From: Alcanivorax nanhaiticus
GTDB lineage: Bacteria; Pseudomonadota; Gammaproteobacteria; Pseudomonadales; Alcanivoracaceae
Assembly: GCF_000756665.1 (NCBI RefSeq)
Contig: NZ_ARXV01000008.1
Location: 62,001 to 126,000 of the forward strand
DNA: 64,000 nt
Direction: 5' to 3'
In this document: piece by piece, positions 63,880 through 64,000 of the stretch
Layout: each line of letters opens with the position of its first letter
How positions within the stretch are numbered: the first letter of the stretch is position 1
Made by a program: the position numbers and the translations under genes
Notes under the pieces: model-generated
The model's input: only the letters and a program-made list of their open reading frames with translations
Database searches by the model: none
Told to the model about the DNA's origin: nothing

Positions 63880-64000
63880 ATGCGTATCAGACTGCTTATC
63901 AGCACCCTCTCCCTCGCTCTGCTGGCCGGATGCGGCGGTAGCAGCAGCGGTGCCGGCACAGAGAACAATCCGCCACCCAGCGGAGGCGACCAAACCAACT
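63880..64000 (+). CDS. Lipoprotein, N-terminal fragment cut by the window end
   Basis: An ATG at 63880 lies four bases after the preceding stop (ACTGAAGCG spacer) and opens a frame to the right edge: 40 codons beginning MRIRLLISTLSLALLAGCGG, a clear lipoprotein signal with the lipobox Cys at residue 18 and a Ser/Gly/Pro linker after it. The rest lies outside the window. It is probably co-transcribed with the CxxCH gene. Confidence 0.75.
   Translation, partial: MRIRLLISTLSLALLAGCGGSSSGAGTENNPPPSGGDQTN

Overview
The window is one stretch of a gammaproteobacterial chromosome with high GC, tightly packed genes and few strand switches. Gene content and order fit an Oceanospirillales-type marine bacterium such as Alcanivorax: lptD-surA-pdxA-rsmA-apaG-apaH, prkA-yeaH-spoVR, cca-folM, folB-folK/plsY/tsaD, rpsU-yqeY-dnaG-rpoD-tRNA, a Tad pilus locus and two large acyl-CoA dehydrogenases with PsrA-like boxes. 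The genus is inferred from memory of such genomes; no search was run.

Layout: 1-5.7 kb, outer-membrane biogenesis, vitamin B6, rRNA methylation and Ap4A hydrolysis in one operon. 5.97-10.85 kb, the prkA-yeaH-spoVR stress trio. 10.9-18.7 kb, housekeeping genes (EamA exporter, cca, folM, two DUF4124 envelope proteins, folK-folB, plsY, tsaD). 18.9-23.85 kb, the macromolecular synthesis operon and a CAU tRNA. 24-35.4 kb, accessory: a lipoprotein, a secreted patatin/Omp85 protein with a DUF4105 partner, a repeat-filled 960-bp spacer, an SDR/epimerase/cupin operon divergent from an AraC regulator, YedI and a phosphopantetheinyl transferase. 35.4-46.8 kb, a complete 13-gene Tad/Flp pilus operon on the minus strand, followed by an AT-rich spacer and an EndA-like protein that lacks catalytic residues. 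48.6-54.6 kb, two acyl-CoA dehydrogenases with YbaN-like and YdgA-like proteins between them. 54.9-56.2 kb, a Trm112-like protein and the OmpLA phospholipase. 56.6-64 kb, an envelope redox cluster: HzsA-like diheme lipoprotein, two beta-barrels, TlpA thioredoxin, DUF4266, DUF3570, and a divergent CxxCH protein with a partial lipoprotein.

The most striking non-coding feature is a family of short elements built from degenerate 7-bp tandem units. In the complete copies two arms of about four heptamers face each other in inverted orientation across a 35-90 bp centre. Each copy has its own heptamer, so it is the period and the architecture that are shared rather than one sequence. One arm, after the phospholipase gene, has expanded to 48 perfect copies of GAGTTTC. 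Many copies begin within a few bases of a stop codon and one lies inside the surA signal-peptide region. REP-like hairpins and an 816-bp segment bounded by 37-bp inverted repeats add to the repeat load.
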